In this document: in pieces, positions 1 through 9,022 of the stretch
Layout of the letters: every line of letters starts with the position of its first letter
How positions within the stretch are numbered: position 1 is the stretch's first letter
Assembly: GCA_965277595.1 (NCBI GenBank)
Contig: CBDIDH010000002.1
Coordinates: 3,038,001-3,102,000, forward strand
Direction of reading: 5' to 3'
Source of the DNA: CBDIDH01 sp965277595
Lineage (GTDB): Bacteria; Planctomycetota; Planctomycetia; Isosphaerales; Isosphaeraceae
Length of the DNA stretch: 64,000 nucleotides
The notes under the pieces: model-generated
The model's input: only the letters and a program-made list of their open reading frames with translations
What the model was told of the DNA's origin: nothing
Databases searched by the model: none
Made by a program: the position numbers and the translations under genes

Positions 1-1
1 C

Positions 2-889
2 CTCCGGCTCGCTTCCGACCGCTATTTGAGCCTCGCCGCCGAACGCGCCAAGGCGATCCGCTTGCACGCGGTCGAGACCGCCCCTGGCGCTGACCTGAAG
101 GCCGTGGCTCGGGCCTATTACGCGATGACCGACGACGTGATCGACCCGCGCCGCGACCGCTTTCTTCGCCACATCGAAGGGGCTTCGGCGCGCGGCGAGG
201 CGCTTCTCGATCGCGTTCGCGGGTCTGGTCCGCTCCTGGAAATCGGCTGCGGAACGGGGGGCCTTCTCGTCGCCGCGGCGCGCGCGAATCGACCGGTCGT
301 CGGCGTCGATATCGCCTCGCGATGGCTGGTCGTCGCCCGGCGTCGGCTCTCCGACGCGGGCTTGAGCGCTCCCTTGATCGCCGCCGAGGCCGAACGCCTC
401 CCCTGGCCCGACGCGACCTTTGACACCATCGTCGCCGATAGCGTTCTCGAACACCTCGACGACCCGGCAGGCGCTCTCTGGGAATGGCGTCGGGTGCTTC
501 GGCCCGGCGGAAGGCTGGTCGTCTGGTCGCCGAATCGGTTCACGGTCGCGACCGACCCTCATCTCGGGCTCTGGGGCGTCGGCTGGCTCCCGAGGCGCTG
601 GCTGCCCGGCTATCTTCGGCTTCGAGGGCGCGACGAATGGCCGCCGCGAACCCTCTCGGCCTTTGAAGCGGGGCGGCTGGCGCGTCGGTCGGGCCTGGAC
701 CGCGTCGCCGTCGAGCCGCCCGGGATTTCGAAAGGCTGGGCGGATTCGCGACCCGCCCGCGAACGCCTGCCGATCCGCCTCTATGCCGCCGCCCGTCAGG
801 TCCTCGGCGCCCGAGGCGCACTCAAGGCCGTCGGCCCACTCTGGGAGCTTCGGGCCGAGGCCCCCGCGCGGGGCAGGGGGGTCGCATGA
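2..889 (+). CDS. Class I SAM-dependent methyltransferase, 5' end outside the window
   Basis: The frame is open from the first bases, and the nearest candidate start (TTG at 26) falls inside sequence that matches a paralogue at 20844-21902. The shared part begins before it (DLYLS there, DRYLS here), so the true start lies upstream. The SAM-binding motif LLEIGCGTGG, the acidic VDIAS after strand 2 and the DSVLEHLDDP loop are intact. The product probably methylates a sugar or lipid intermediate; the substrate is unknown. The stop overlaps the next start (ATGA at 886-889), so the two are co-translated in a surface-glycan operon. Confidence 0.85.
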   Translation, partial: LRLASDRYLSLAAERAKAIRLHAVETAPGADLKAVARAYYAMTDDVIDPRRDRFLRHIEGASARGEALLDRVRGSGPLLEIGCGTGGLLVAAARANRPVVGVDIASRWLVVARRRLSDAGLSAPLIAAEAERLPWPDATFDTIVADSVLEHLDDPAGALWEWRRVLRPGGRLVVWSPNRFTVATDPHLGLWGVGWLPRRWLPGYLRLRGRDEWPPRTLSAFEAGRLARRSGLDRVAVEPPGISKGWADSRPARERLPIRLYAAARQVLGARGALKAVGPLWELRAEAPARGRGVA

Positions 890-2331
890 CCGCGACCTCG
901 ACAGCGCGAACCCAGCCGGTCTTGATCCTTGAGAAAACCGATCAAAGCGCGAACCGGATAAGCGGCCTTGGCTGGGTCTTCGCGGCCGAAGGCGTGGCCG
1001 CGGCGCTTGGCTTTCTCGCCCTGATCGATCTGGGCCGGACGCTCGGCCCGGCCTCGTTCGCGCACCTTGAGTTTGCCTCGGCCAGCGCGGCCTGGATGCT
1101 CGTCCTCGTCCGCGGCGGGTTCGACGTGATCGTCTATCGCGAAGCCTCCCGACGGCCCCGGCTCATTGCACCATTGACGAATTTGCTCGTCGCCTTGCGA
1201 TGCCTCGCGGCTCTGATCGGCTCTGCAATCGTCCTCCTGATCGCCGTTCGAATCGGCCCGGCGGGGGGTCTCGCGGTGGCTCTGGCGGGTCTTTTGCTCC
1301 CTGTCTCGGCCTGGGTGACCGACGTCGGCGTTCGCGCGACGGGACGCCTCGGCTGGGTTGCCGCGGCGCAAATCGCGAGGTCTTGTGGATATGTCGGCGC
1401 GGTCTTCGCCCTGGTTCGCGGGCCGGGCGACCTGCTTCCGGCGTCGGCCTGCCTGACCCTCGGCGAAATCCTTGGCGCGGCGGTCCTTCTGTACGAGCAC
1501 AGTCGAGATCACGGCTGGCCGCGCCCTGTCTGGAGGCGTCGTGCAAGCCTAATTTTGGCCCGTCGCGGAGCCGTCGCGGGGCTGTCGAGGTTTGGCCGGG
1601 TGACTCTTTATGGCGCTGATCTTTTAATCCTCGGCGCCTGGCTCGGCGGGACGATTGGCCCGTATGCCGCGGCCCGGCGGATTGTCTTTGCCCTGGTGGC
1701 GCTCGGCCTTGTCGTTCCGTCGATGCTCGGCCCGTCGATCGCTCGAAGCTGGGCGATGGGGCGAGACCCGGCGCGTGCCCGGCTCGCCTCGGCCTATCGA
1801 TGGGTCTGGTCGCTCAGCCTTCCCGCGGCCCTGGGACTGATCCTCTCGGCCGATCGCTGGATGCCGGCTCTTTTTGGCCGGTCGTATGCCGACGGCGGAC
1901 CGATCCTCGCCCTGATCGCCGGGCGCCTTCCCTGGGTGCTCGCCGGATCGGTCGCGCAGGCGGGACTGATCGCCTGCCGCCGCGAAGATCGGGGATTGAT
2001 GCTCAATCTCGGGCAACTTCTTCTCGCGATTTTCCTGCTTCCAACGGCCATCCTCCTTGCCGGACCTCAAGGCGCCGCCTGGGCGACGCTCGTTGTCGAG
2101 GCCGCCGGGGCGGTCGCCGGCTGGCTCATGCTCGCGAATCTGGGCGTCGCGCCGGGTTGGTGGGAGCAGACCGGCCGGGCGATCGTCGGCAGTCTCGGCC
2201 TGATCGCCGCGTCGCGGTTGACCCGGGCGATGCCCCTGCCGGTCGTCGTCATCGCCGGGGCCTTTGCGTATGGAATGGCCTGGCGGCTGGGCGATCGGCT
2301 TGCGTCATCGCGGTTTGGAGAAGGCTCATGA
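886..2331 (+). CDS. Oligosaccharide flippase-like polytopic membrane protein
   Basis: This 481-residue protein is almost entirely hydrophobic, with about twelve predicted membrane segments and small charged loops, as in the MOP/Wzx flippase superfamily. Family members move lipid-linked glycans across the inner membrane. The ATG at 886 follows a G-rich ribosome-binding site and overlaps the upstream stop; its own stop overlaps the next ATG at 2328. Being enclosed by methyltransferases and glycosyltransferases supports a glycan-export role. The exact cargo cannot be read from sequence. Confidence 0.8.
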   Translation: MTATSTARTQPVLILEKTDQSANRISGLGWVFAAEGVAAALGFLALIDLGRTLGPASFAHLEFASASAAWMLVLVRGGFDVIVYREASRRPRLIAPLTNLLVALRCLAALIGSAIVLLIAVRIGPAGGLAVALAGLLLPVSAWVTDVGVRATGRLGWVAAAQIARSCGYVGAVFALVRGPGDLLPASACLTLGEILGAAVLLYEHSRDHGWPRPVWRRRASLILARRGAVAGLSRFGRVTLYGADLLILGAWLGGTIGPYAAARRIVFALVALGLVVPSMLGPSIARSWAMGRDPARARLASAYRWVWSLSLPAALGLILSADRWMPALFGRSYADGGPILALIAGRLPWVLAGSVAQAGLIACRREDRGLMLNLGQLLLAIFLLPTAILLAGPQGAAWATLVVEAAGAVAGWLMLANLGVAPGWWEQTGRAIVGSLGLIAASRLTRAMPLPVVVIAGAFAYGMAWRLGDRLASSRFGEGS

Positions 2332-3089
2332 TCGACGCGCCGACGATCGAGCAACCGGTCTATTTTGAACGCCTCGCCGCGCTGGAAACCGATCACTGGT
2401 GGTCGGTCGGCATGTGGCGGATCGTCTCGCGCTGGCTGGACACGCGGCTCTCGGGGCGTCGGGCCTTGCGGGCGCTTGACGTCGGCTGCGGGACCGGTCA
2501 GACCGCCTATCGACTGTCCCAACGTCCCGAGATCGCCTCCGTGATCGGCCTTGATCCGAGCCTTGACGCCCTCCGCCATGCCCAGGGACGTCGGGCGGCT
2601 TCGCTTGTGCGTGGGAGTGCGCTCAGCCTTCCCTTCGCGGATAGGGAGTTCGATCTCGTCACCTGTTTTGACGTTTTTCAGCATCTCGAATCGGGCGACG
2701 ATCAGGGGGCCGCGCGTGAGATCCGCCGCGTCTTGAAACCGGGGGGGCTCACCGTCGTCCGATCGAATGGACGCGGCTTTTCCAGGGCCAGCGCGGCGTA
2801 TCGGCTTGAGGATCTGGCCGGAGTTCTCGCCGGTTCGGGCCTGACGATCCTTCAGACGACGCATGCCAACCTCTTAGGAACGCTGGCGCAGGAGGTCCGG
2901 GGACGCTGGATCGGTTCAAGGCACCCTCCGCACCCCTCGGGAGGCGGTCTTCAGATTCGCCGACCGCACCCGACAGTGAACCGGATCATGACCCGTGTTT
3001 CCGGCCTGGAAGCCTGGACGATTGGCCGACTGGGCGTGTCGTTTCCGTTCGGCCACACCACGCTCGTTTTCGCCGAGGCGTCGGGTTGA
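2328..3089 (+). CDS. Class I SAM-dependent methyltransferase
   Basis: The product is 253 residues from the ATG at 2328, which overlaps the flippase stop (ATGA). The open frame runs further upstream, but that part is a shadow of the flippase gene. Motif I is LDVGCGTGQT, followed by GLDPS, then DLVTCFDVFQHLE and the RVLKPGG segment, all typical of Methyltransf_11/25 enzymes. The N-terminal HWWSVGMWRIV segment resembles methyltransferases found beside glycosyltransferases. A role modifying a polyprenyl-linked or secreted glycan is inferred from context. Confidence 0.85.
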   Translation: MIDAPTIEQPVYFERLAALETDHWWSVGMWRIVSRWLDTRLSGRRALRALDVGCGTGQTAYRLSQRPEIASVIGLDPSLDALRHAQGRRAASLVRGSALSLPFADREFDLVTCFDVFQHLESGDDQGAAREIRRVLKPGGLTVVRSNGRGFSRASAAYRLEDLAGVLAGSGLTILQTTHANLLGTLAQEVRGRWIGSRHPPHPSGGGLQIRRPHPTVNRIMTRVSGLEAWTIGRLGVSFPFGHTTLVFAEASG

Positions 3090-3182
3090 CCGTGACAGAT
3101 CGGGCCGTTTCTGGTTTCTTGGGCGCGGGCGGTCGGTTTTGAGGGATCAGCCCGAGGCAAAGGAAGCGGGGGCGCGCGGGCC

Positions 3183-4385
3183 ATGAGGATCGGCATCGAA
3201 GGGGCGTGTCTGGCGAACCGGAGAGGGTTCGGTCGGTTCGCCAGAGAGACACTCAAGGCGCTCGGGCGCAACGGACGCGGGCACGATTTCGTCGTGATCG
3301 TGGATCGACCCTCGGCCGATGCGATCGACCTTCCCGACGGTTTTGAACGAGTCGTCGCCGACGTCGCCGAGGCGCCCAGCCGAGCGGCATCGAGCACCGG
3401 TCGTCGATCGCTGGCCGACCTCTTCGCCATGAGCCGCGCCGCCTCGAGGGCAAGGCTCGACCTGCTCTATTTTCCGACGACGTATAGCTATGTGCCTGTC
3501 TGGGGCGTGCGGCGGGTCGTCGTCACGATGCACGATACGCTAGCCCTGGCGCGTCCCGACCTGGTGTTTCCGACCTGGAAAGGACGCCTCGCCTGGTCGC
3601 TCAAGGAGCACGCCGCGGCGCGTCGGGCCGATCGGATCTTGACGGTCTCGGAATCGGCTCGCCGCGACCTTCTGGCCTGGTTCAAATTACCAGGCGACCG
3701 CGTCCGTGTCGTCTCCGAAGGGCCGGACGCGCTGTTCGGACCCCGTCCCGACGACCTCGAATCTCGCGAAACGCTGGAGCGTCATGGCCTGGTGCCGGGT
3801 TCGCGGTACTGGCTCCATGTCGGCGGCCTGAGCCCGCACAAAAATCTGCTCCGGCTGATTGACGCCTTTGCCCGGACCAACCCCGAGCAAACCGGCTTCC
3901 GCCTGGTTCTCGTGGGCGACATGGGCGACGTCTTTCACACGCATATTCCCGAGCTTCGCGCGGCCGTGGCCTCGGCGGGGCTGGGCGATCGGGTCGTCTT
4001 CACCGGGTTCGTGCCGGACGCCGATCTCGTTCACCTATACAATCGTGCCGAGGCCCTGGTGCAACCCTCCTTGATGGAAGGTTTCGGCCTCCCCGCTGTT
4101 GAGGCGATGGCCTGCGGAAGGCCGGTCGTGGCCAGCACGGCGGGTTCCTTGCCCGAAGTCATTGGCGATGCGGGCCTTTATTTCGACCCGACCGATTGCG
4201 AGGCGATCGCCTCGGCCCTGCGGCGATTCGCTAATGAGCCTGGGCTTCGCGAGGCTCTGGGCGCAAAGGCGTTGAAACAAGCTGCCCGGTATTCCTGGGA
4301 TGCGTCGGCGTCGGCAACGCTCGATTGCCTGGAAGAACTCGGGCCAGGGGCGTCGGCCCAGGCCGTTCGAAGGAGGTCGGCATGA
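3183..4385 (+). CDS. Glycosyltransferase family 4
   Basis: This 400-residue GT-B enzyme starts at ATG 3183. The N-terminal half contains VVVTMHDTLAL and the DRILTVSESARRDL segment typical of GT4 enzymes. The C-terminal nucleotide-sugar half has HVGGLSPHKNL, FTGFVPDADL and the E-x7-E type loop EGFGLPAVEAMACG. It should transfer a sugar from an activated donor to a growing glycan at the cytoplasmic membrane face. Its stop overlaps the next ATG (ATGA at 4382-4385). Confidence 0.88.
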   Translation: MRIGIEGACLANRRGFGRFARETLKALGRNGRGHDFVVIVDRPSADAIDLPDGFERVVADVAEAPSRAASSTGRRSLADLFAMSRAASRARLDLLYFPTTYSYVPVWGVRRVVVTMHDTLALARPDLVFPTWKGRLAWSLKEHAAARRADRILTVSESARRDLLAWFKLPGDRVRVVSEGPDALFGPRPDDLESRETLERHGLVPGSRYWLHVGGLSPHKNLLRLIDAFARTNPEQTGFRLVLVGDMGDVFHTHIPELRAAVASAGLGDRVVFTGFVPDADLVHLYNRAEALVQPSLMEGFGLPAVEAMACGRPVVASTAGSLPEVIGDAGLYFDPTDCEAIASALRRFANEPGLREALGAKALKQAARYSWDASASATLDCLEELGPGASAQAVRRRSA

Positions 4386-5686
4386 AGTTTTGCATGCTCA
4401 CCACGTTCTTCGGCGCTCAGAGTTTTGGAGGCGACGCCGCGTTGGTCGACCGGCTCTCGCGGGCGCTCGCGAGCCACGGCCATGAGGTCCACGTCATCCA
4501 CTGTCAGGACGCCTTCGAGATCTCGCGCGGCGAGGAAACGCCCCGCCCATTCGATCCCCATCCCGGCGTCATCACCCACCCCCTTCACAGCCCGGCGTCG
4601 ATTCTCTCTCCTTTAGCCACACATCAGACGGGCCAGCCCTGGTTCAAGCTCGGACCGATCCGCCGCCTGCTCGACACGATCCGGCCGGATGTCGTTCATT
4701 TTCATAACCTCTCGCTGATCGGCGGCCCTGGCCTTTTAAAGCTTCCCATTCGCGGAGCCGTCAAGTTCATGACGGCGCATGAGCACTGGCTCGTCTGCCC
4801 GCTGAGTGTGCTCTGGAAGTTTCATTCGAGCGTCTGCGAGACGCCGGAATGCGTAAAATGTTGCGTAAAGGCGGGGCGTCCGCCGCAACTTTGGCGTAAA
4901 GGCGACTTGATGAGCGAAGGGCTGTCCAGCCTCGATGCGTTGATATGTCCGAGTCTGTCGACGCAACGCGAGCACGCCCGCCGCGGGGTCTCGGCGCGGA
5001 TGGTCCATCTTCCGTATTTCTTGCCCGATGATTATCCGGGCCTTCCGCCGATTTCAACGCCAAGGCACGAACGACCCTACGTCGCGGCGGCGGGTCGTTT
5101 GGAGACGATCAAGGGGTTTCAGGACGCCATTGACGCCGTGCGCGCCTTGCCGGGAATTGACCTGCGCATTGCCGGCTCGGGACGATACGAATCGGCCTTG
5201 AAAGAGCACGCGGCGGGCCTGGAGAACGTCCATTTTGAAGGCCGGCTGGACGCGGCGGAGATCGCGGCGCTGTTTCGAGGAGCGCGGGGGGTGGTCGTCC
5301 CCTCGCTCGTGTATGAAACCTTTGGCTATGTCGTTCTGGAAGCCTTTGCCGAGGGGACGCCGGTCCTCGTCCGCAACCTTGGCGCCTTGCCCGAACTCGT
5401 CGCCGAGAGTGGCGGCGGTCTCGTCTTTGATTCCACGGAAGAACTCAGCCGCCAGATCGCCCGGCTCACCGCCGACCCCCTCTTGCGTCATCAACTCGGC
5501 GCCAACGGCCGCGAGGCGCGCGATGACGTCTGGTCGGAACGCCGCCATCTCGAACGCTATTTTGACCTGATCGACCGCCATCGACGCGCCCGACGCATTC
5601 GAGCCGACCGCGCCCAGCTCTCCGCGGTTCCGGCTCCCCGAGACGTCGCGGCGCTGGCTTCAGACGCGAGCCGGCTCACGTCTTGA
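4382..5686 (+). CDS. Glycosyltransferase family 4
   Basis: The product is 434 residues from ATG 4382, which has a strong AGGAGG five bases upstream and overlaps the previous stop. The N-terminus MLTTFFGAQSFGGD is the usual GT4 opening. The acceptor domain contains VVHFHNLSL and a cysteine cluster CETPECVKCC near residue 160, an arrangement seen in some GT4 enzymes and possibly metal binding. The donor domain has AAAGRLETIKGF and YETFGYVVLEAFAEGTP. It belongs to the glycan operon. Its last 27 bases overlap the 3' end of the opposite-strand glycosyltransferase. Confidence 0.88.
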   Translation: MKFCMLTTFFGAQSFGGDAALVDRLSRALASHGHEVHVIHCQDAFEISRGEETPRPFDPHPGVITHPLHSPASILSPLATHQTGQPWFKLGPIRRLLDTIRPDVVHFHNLSLIGGPGLLKLPIRGAVKFMTAHEHWLVCPLSVLWKFHSSVCETPECVKCCVKAGRPPQLWRKGDLMSEGLSSLDALICPSLSTQREHARRGVSARMVHLPYFLPDDYPGLPPISTPRHERPYVAAAGRLETIKGFQDAIDAVRALPGIDLRIAGSGRYESALKEHAAGLENVHFEGRLDAAEIAALFRGARGVVVPSLVYETFGYVVLEAFAEGTPVLVRNLGALPELVAESGGGLVFDSTEELSRQIARLTADPLLRHQLGANGREARDDVWSERRHLERYFDLIDRHRRARRIRADRAQLSAVPAPRDVAALASDASRLTS

Positions 5687-6769
5687 CTCGTCCGCGACCC
5701 GGCGAAGAATCGCACCCACGCCTTCCGCGAACTCCGCGGAGCGAAACCGCTGGACGTGCGCCAGTCCTCCGCGCGCAAGGTCTGTCCTCAAGGCAAGATC
5801 CGTCGCCAGGACGTGTAAGGCGCGTGCGATGTCCGCCGGGTCGGGCCGGTCGAGATAATACGCGGCGTCGCCCCCGGATTCGGTCAGGGCGCTGTTCCGC
5901 AGCGTGACGACCGGGCAGGCGCACGCCTGGGCCTCGACGACGGGGAGGCCGAAGCCTTCATGATCGGACGGATAGAGCAAGGCCGTCGCGCCGGCGAGAA
6001 GGCCGTGCAGGGTGCCTTCGCCAACATGCCCCGCCGCGATGACCCCGGGAGGGGCCTCGGGCAAGGGGTCGGGTCCGACGAAGACAAGGCGATGGTCGGG
6101 GAAATGGTTGCGGTGCGCGGCGAAGGCGGCGAGAATCGCCGGAACGTTGCGGCGACGCGATCGCTTGCCGACGAAGAGGAAAAACGGAGCCTCGCCCAGG
6201 CCAACCTCATGCCGGGCCGCGCGGACGACGGGATCGTCGGCCGATAGTGGACGAAACCGAGGGTCGGGGCCGGGAAAGACGATGGAGATCCGGTCGGGCG
6301 CGAGGCCGTGAACTTTTTGCACGTCGCGGGCCGTTGACGCCGAAGGGACGATCACATGAGTCGCCCTTCGCGCGGCGAGTCGATAACGCCAGTTGAACCG
6401 GGCGCGGACGTGCCAGGGGAAGGAATTCGGCGCCGACCACGGCAGCGTATCATAAAGGATGGCAACCGTCGGCCCTCGCCAGGTCCACGGGACAAGATTC
6501 GCGGGGGCAAACAGCAGGTCGCCCGGCCCGAGGACTCGACCTAAACCAAAAACCTCCCAGACCAGGCCCGGCCATCGGGCGCCAACCTGAATTGTGGTCA
6601 AGCCTTGCGACTCAGGAACCTGGCCCGTCCCGGTGGCCTCGCGCGTGACAAGCACGACCTCGTCGATCGGCCAACTGGTATTCGCCCAGCCGGCGAGGAG
6701 GCTTTCCAGGCAACGGCCGACGCCGGTCCGCCGGGCCGTCAGGCGCTGGCCGTCGATCACAAGGCGCAT
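5660..6769 (-). CDS. Glycosyltransferase family 4
   Basis: A 369-residue GT-B enzyme starts with MRLVIDGQRLTARRTGVGRC, similar in plan to the gene at 3183. It shows THVIVPSASTARDV, FLFVGKRSRRRNVP and the donor-binding loop DHEGFGLPVVEAQACACP. It faces the + strand glycan operon and overlaps its last gene by 27 bases tail to tail. It probably acts in the same pathway but is transcribed separately. The acceptor and linkage are unknown. Confidence 0.87.
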   Translation of the reverse strand: MRLVIDGQRLTARRTGVGRCLESLLAGWANTSWPIDEVVLVTREATGTGQVPESQGLTTIQVGARWPGLVWEVFGLGRVLGPGDLLFAPANLVPWTWRGPTVAILYDTLPWSAPNSFPWHVRARFNWRYRLAARRATHVIVPSASTARDVQKVHGLAPDRISIVFPGPDPRFRPLSADDPVVRAARHEVGLGEAPFFLFVGKRSRRRNVPAILAAFAAHRNHFPDHRLVFVGPDPLPEAPPGVIAAGHVGEGTLHGLLAGATALLYPSDHEGFGLPVVEAQACACPVVTLRNSALTESGGDAAYYLDRPDPADIARALHVLATDLALRTDLARGGLAHVQRFRSAEFAEGVGAILRRVADESRREPARV

Positions 6770-7313
6770 GCTCGGATTCCTTCCTGATAGAGAAGACTCG
6801 CCCGCGATCTTAGCGACTGTCGAGGGTCGAAACAGGTCGAAAGGGGACGCTTTTTGACACGTTTCCGCGGATCAAAAGCCCGATGATTCTTAAAGGAAGA
6901 AACAGGGCGATCGATGACCTTTGGGGAGTTTTGGAGAGTTCTGGTAAACTCGGCGGGCTGGAAGAACGAAGGCAAGTGGACTCAACGTGGTTGGTTTCCA
7001 GGACTTTGGGAGATTTCGCGGGATTTCGTGAAATCGGTCTTCGCGGCCTTGCCGGATGTGTTAGAATAGGTGCGTCTCGGTTTGAGACAGGAAAGTACCC
7101 CACCGGCTTGAGGCCGTGAGATTCTCCGGCCGTTCTGCGTTGGTCTTCTTGCGCTGCCGTCCGCTCCGGTCCCGGTCAAATTGCCGGGACGACCCCCTAA
7201 GGCGCGATCAGACCGACATGTTCACGAGCCGCAGATCGCGTCCGCGTCGTAGCGGGCGAATGATCCGGTTCGACCGGTTTGCGCCACAAGTCGGGGATCA
7301 CAAGGAGTTGAGT
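6770..7313. other. Divergent intergenic region and long leader of the helicase gene
   Basis: No convincing gene lies in these 544 bases. The region separates the minus-strand glycosyltransferase from the plus-strand helicase and should hold both promoters. The helicase frame stays open back to about 7116, but that N-terminal extension is basic, low in complexity and not helicase-like, so I treat it as leader. Part of it (about 6880-7080) is richer in A+T than the flanks. Confidence 0.5.
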
Positions 7314-8696
7314 TTGCAGACGACGATGCCGCGAGAAGACCAGGAAGAAACCCCGGTCGCTGGGGGATTTGATGAGATGGGCCTTCGTGAGTCGACCCTG
7401 GCCGCCCTGGCCCGGATCGGCTACAAGAGCCCGAGCCCGATTCAGGCCGGCTTGATCGCCTCGGCCGTTTCCGGGCGAGATTGCCTCGGCAATGCGCCGA
7501 CGGGAACCGGCAAGACCGCCGCGTTTCTCGTTCCGATTCTCGAAGCGATCGACGAGCGCGACCGCAAGCCCCAGGCCCTGATTCTGGCGCCGACGCGTGA
7601 GCTGGTTCACCAGATCGGCATGGAATTCGACAAGCTGTCTTACGGCCGACGCGCCCGGGCCGTCGGCGTTGTCGGTGGCGAGTCGATGTTCCGCCAGCAG
7701 CGCGAGCTGGCCGCCGGTTGTCAGGTCGTCATCGCCACGCCCGGGCGTTTGATGGACCTGATGGAACGGCAGGCGATCCGACTTGATAAGGTCAAGATGG
7801 TCGTTCTGGACGAGGCCGACCAGATGCTCGACATCGGCTTCCGGCCGGCGGTCGAGACGATTTTGAAGGCGGTTCCCAAGACCCGGCAAACCTTGCTTCT
7901 CTCGGCGACAATGCCGCCGGGCGTTCGTGAGATTGCCGAGACGTATCTCGACGACCCCGTCGACGTCCGCCTCATCAAGGATAATGAAGACGCGACGATT
8001 CCGGCGATCCGCCAGTCGTACCTGATGGTCCACGCCGACCGCAAGTTCGAGCTTTTGATTCGTCTCCTTCAGCGCGAGCAGCCGCAACGCGCGATCGTCT
8101 TCTGCCGGACGAAGCGCGGGGCCGATCGCGTCGGTGCCTTGCTTCGGGCCGAGGGCTTGAAGGCGGACACGATGCACGGGAACCTTAGCCAGGCGCAGCG
8201 GAACCGCGTGCTTCACGCCTTCCGCGGCGGCAGGCTGACGACCCTGGTGGCGACGGACGTCGTCGGTCGCGGAATCGATGTTCGGGGCGTCTCGCACGTC
8301 GTGAATTTCGACCTGCCGGAAGACCCCGAGCATTACATTCACCGGATCGGCCGGACGGGTCGAATGGGAAGCGACGGCGTCGCCTATTCACTGGTCCTGC
8401 CCGATCAGGCGAAGATGCTTGACCTGATCGAACGCGCGATTGCCCGTGAGCTTGAGAGTGACGAGGTTGAGGGGATTCCCGCCCCGCCCCGACCGGTCTT
8501 CCGCCCGCACCGACCCTCGAACGTCCGCAGGGCACCGGCTCGCGGCGGCTATCGCGGTCACGGCGGCGGCGGTGGTCACGGCGGCGGCAGTAACCACAAC
8601 GGCGGCGGCGGCCCGCCCCGAGGCAACAAGGCGCCGACGGCCTTCGGCGTGCGACGCCGACGCGATCGCGAGGCCCAGGGCGCCAATCGCTCCTGA
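7314..8696 (+). CDS. DEAD-box ATP-dependent RNA helicase
   Basis: The product is about 460 residues. All main motifs are present: the Q-motif region YKSPSPIQAG, motif I APTGTGKT, PTREL, TPGRLMDL, motif II VLDEADQML, motif III LSATMP, ATDVVGRGID and motif VI HRIGRTGRMG. The tail is rich in Gly, His and Arg, as in RhlE/CsdA-type helicases that unwind structured RNA during ribosome assembly or cold adaptation. I chose TTG 7314 because AAGGAG lies six bases upstream; ATG 7326 is the alternative. An earlier TTG at 7116 gives an implausible extension. Confidence 0.93.
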   Translation: MQTTMPREDQEETPVAGGFDEMGLRESTLAALARIGYKSPSPIQAGLIASAVSGRDCLGNAPTGTGKTAAFLVPILEAIDERDRKPQALILAPTRELVHQIGMEFDKLSYGRRARAVGVVGGESMFRQQRELAAGCQVVIATPGRLMDLMERQAIRLDKVKMVVLDEADQMLDIGFRPAVETILKAVPKTRQTLLLSATMPPGVREIAETYLDDPVDVRLIKDNEDATIPAIRQSYLMVHADRKFELLIRLLQREQPQRAIVFCRTKRGADRVGALLRAEGLKADTMHGNLSQAQRNRVLHAFRGGRLTTLVATDVVGRGIDVRGVSHVVNFDLPEDPEHYIHRIGRTGRMGSDGVAYSLVLPDQAKMLDLIERAIARELESDEVEGIPAPPRPVFRPHRPSNVRRAPARGGYRGHGGGGGHGGGSNHNGGGGPPRGNKAPTAFGVRRRRDREAQGANRS

Positions 8697-8739
8697 ACGA
8701 GTTTTGACGCCTTGCCAGGCTTTGGATAATCCATCTGAA

Positions 8740-8773
8740 GGCCCCCCCGGACAGCCCGGGGCGGGCCTTTTTT
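8740..8773 (+). terminator. Rho-independent terminator after the helicase gene
   Basis: A G+C-rich inverted repeat (GGCCC arm, short ACAG loop, GGGCC arm) is followed by six T residues, 43 bases after the helicase stop. Confidence 0.8.
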
Positions 8774-8798
8774 CGCGTTCGTAAGACATCGGTTTCAG

Positions 8799-8930
8799 GG
8801 CATACGGGCAAAGGGCATACGGGCAAAGGGCAAAGGGCAAAGGGCAAAGGGCAAAGGGGAAAGGGGAAAGGGCAAAGAGAAAAGGGAAAAATCTGCCCTT
8901 TGTCCTTGTGTCCTCTGGTTTTAAGTTCAA
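8799..8930. repeat. GGGCAAA heptamer tandem array
   Basis: Eight uninterrupted 7-base units occupy 8821-8876: five GGGCAAA, two GGGGAAA and one GGGCAAA. Before them are two units in which GGGCATAC alternates with GGGCAAA. After them the reverse-complement words GCCCTTT and GTCCTTG appear (8894-8907), so the array could fold back on itself. It lies between the helicase terminator and the PHP gene. Related arrays are at 27586-27725 and 63474-63543. Confidence 0.9.
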
Positions 8931-9022
8931 AGGGCCGTTTGTCGATGATAGCCTGGATGGAAGCTTGACGCGTCAACGTTCAAACATCATTGGGCACTCG
9001 GACAGGGAGGGACTCGCGAGTC

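Noticed and set aside
1..6769. Secondary-metabolite gene cluster
   Set aside because: There are methyltransferases, a flippase and glycosyltransferases but no polyketide, peptide or terpene synthase. Surface-glycan synthesis explains the set better.
8799..8930. CRISPR array
   Set aside because: The repeat units are 7 bases with no spacers, and no cas genes are present in the window. The same holds for the arrays at 27586 and 63474.
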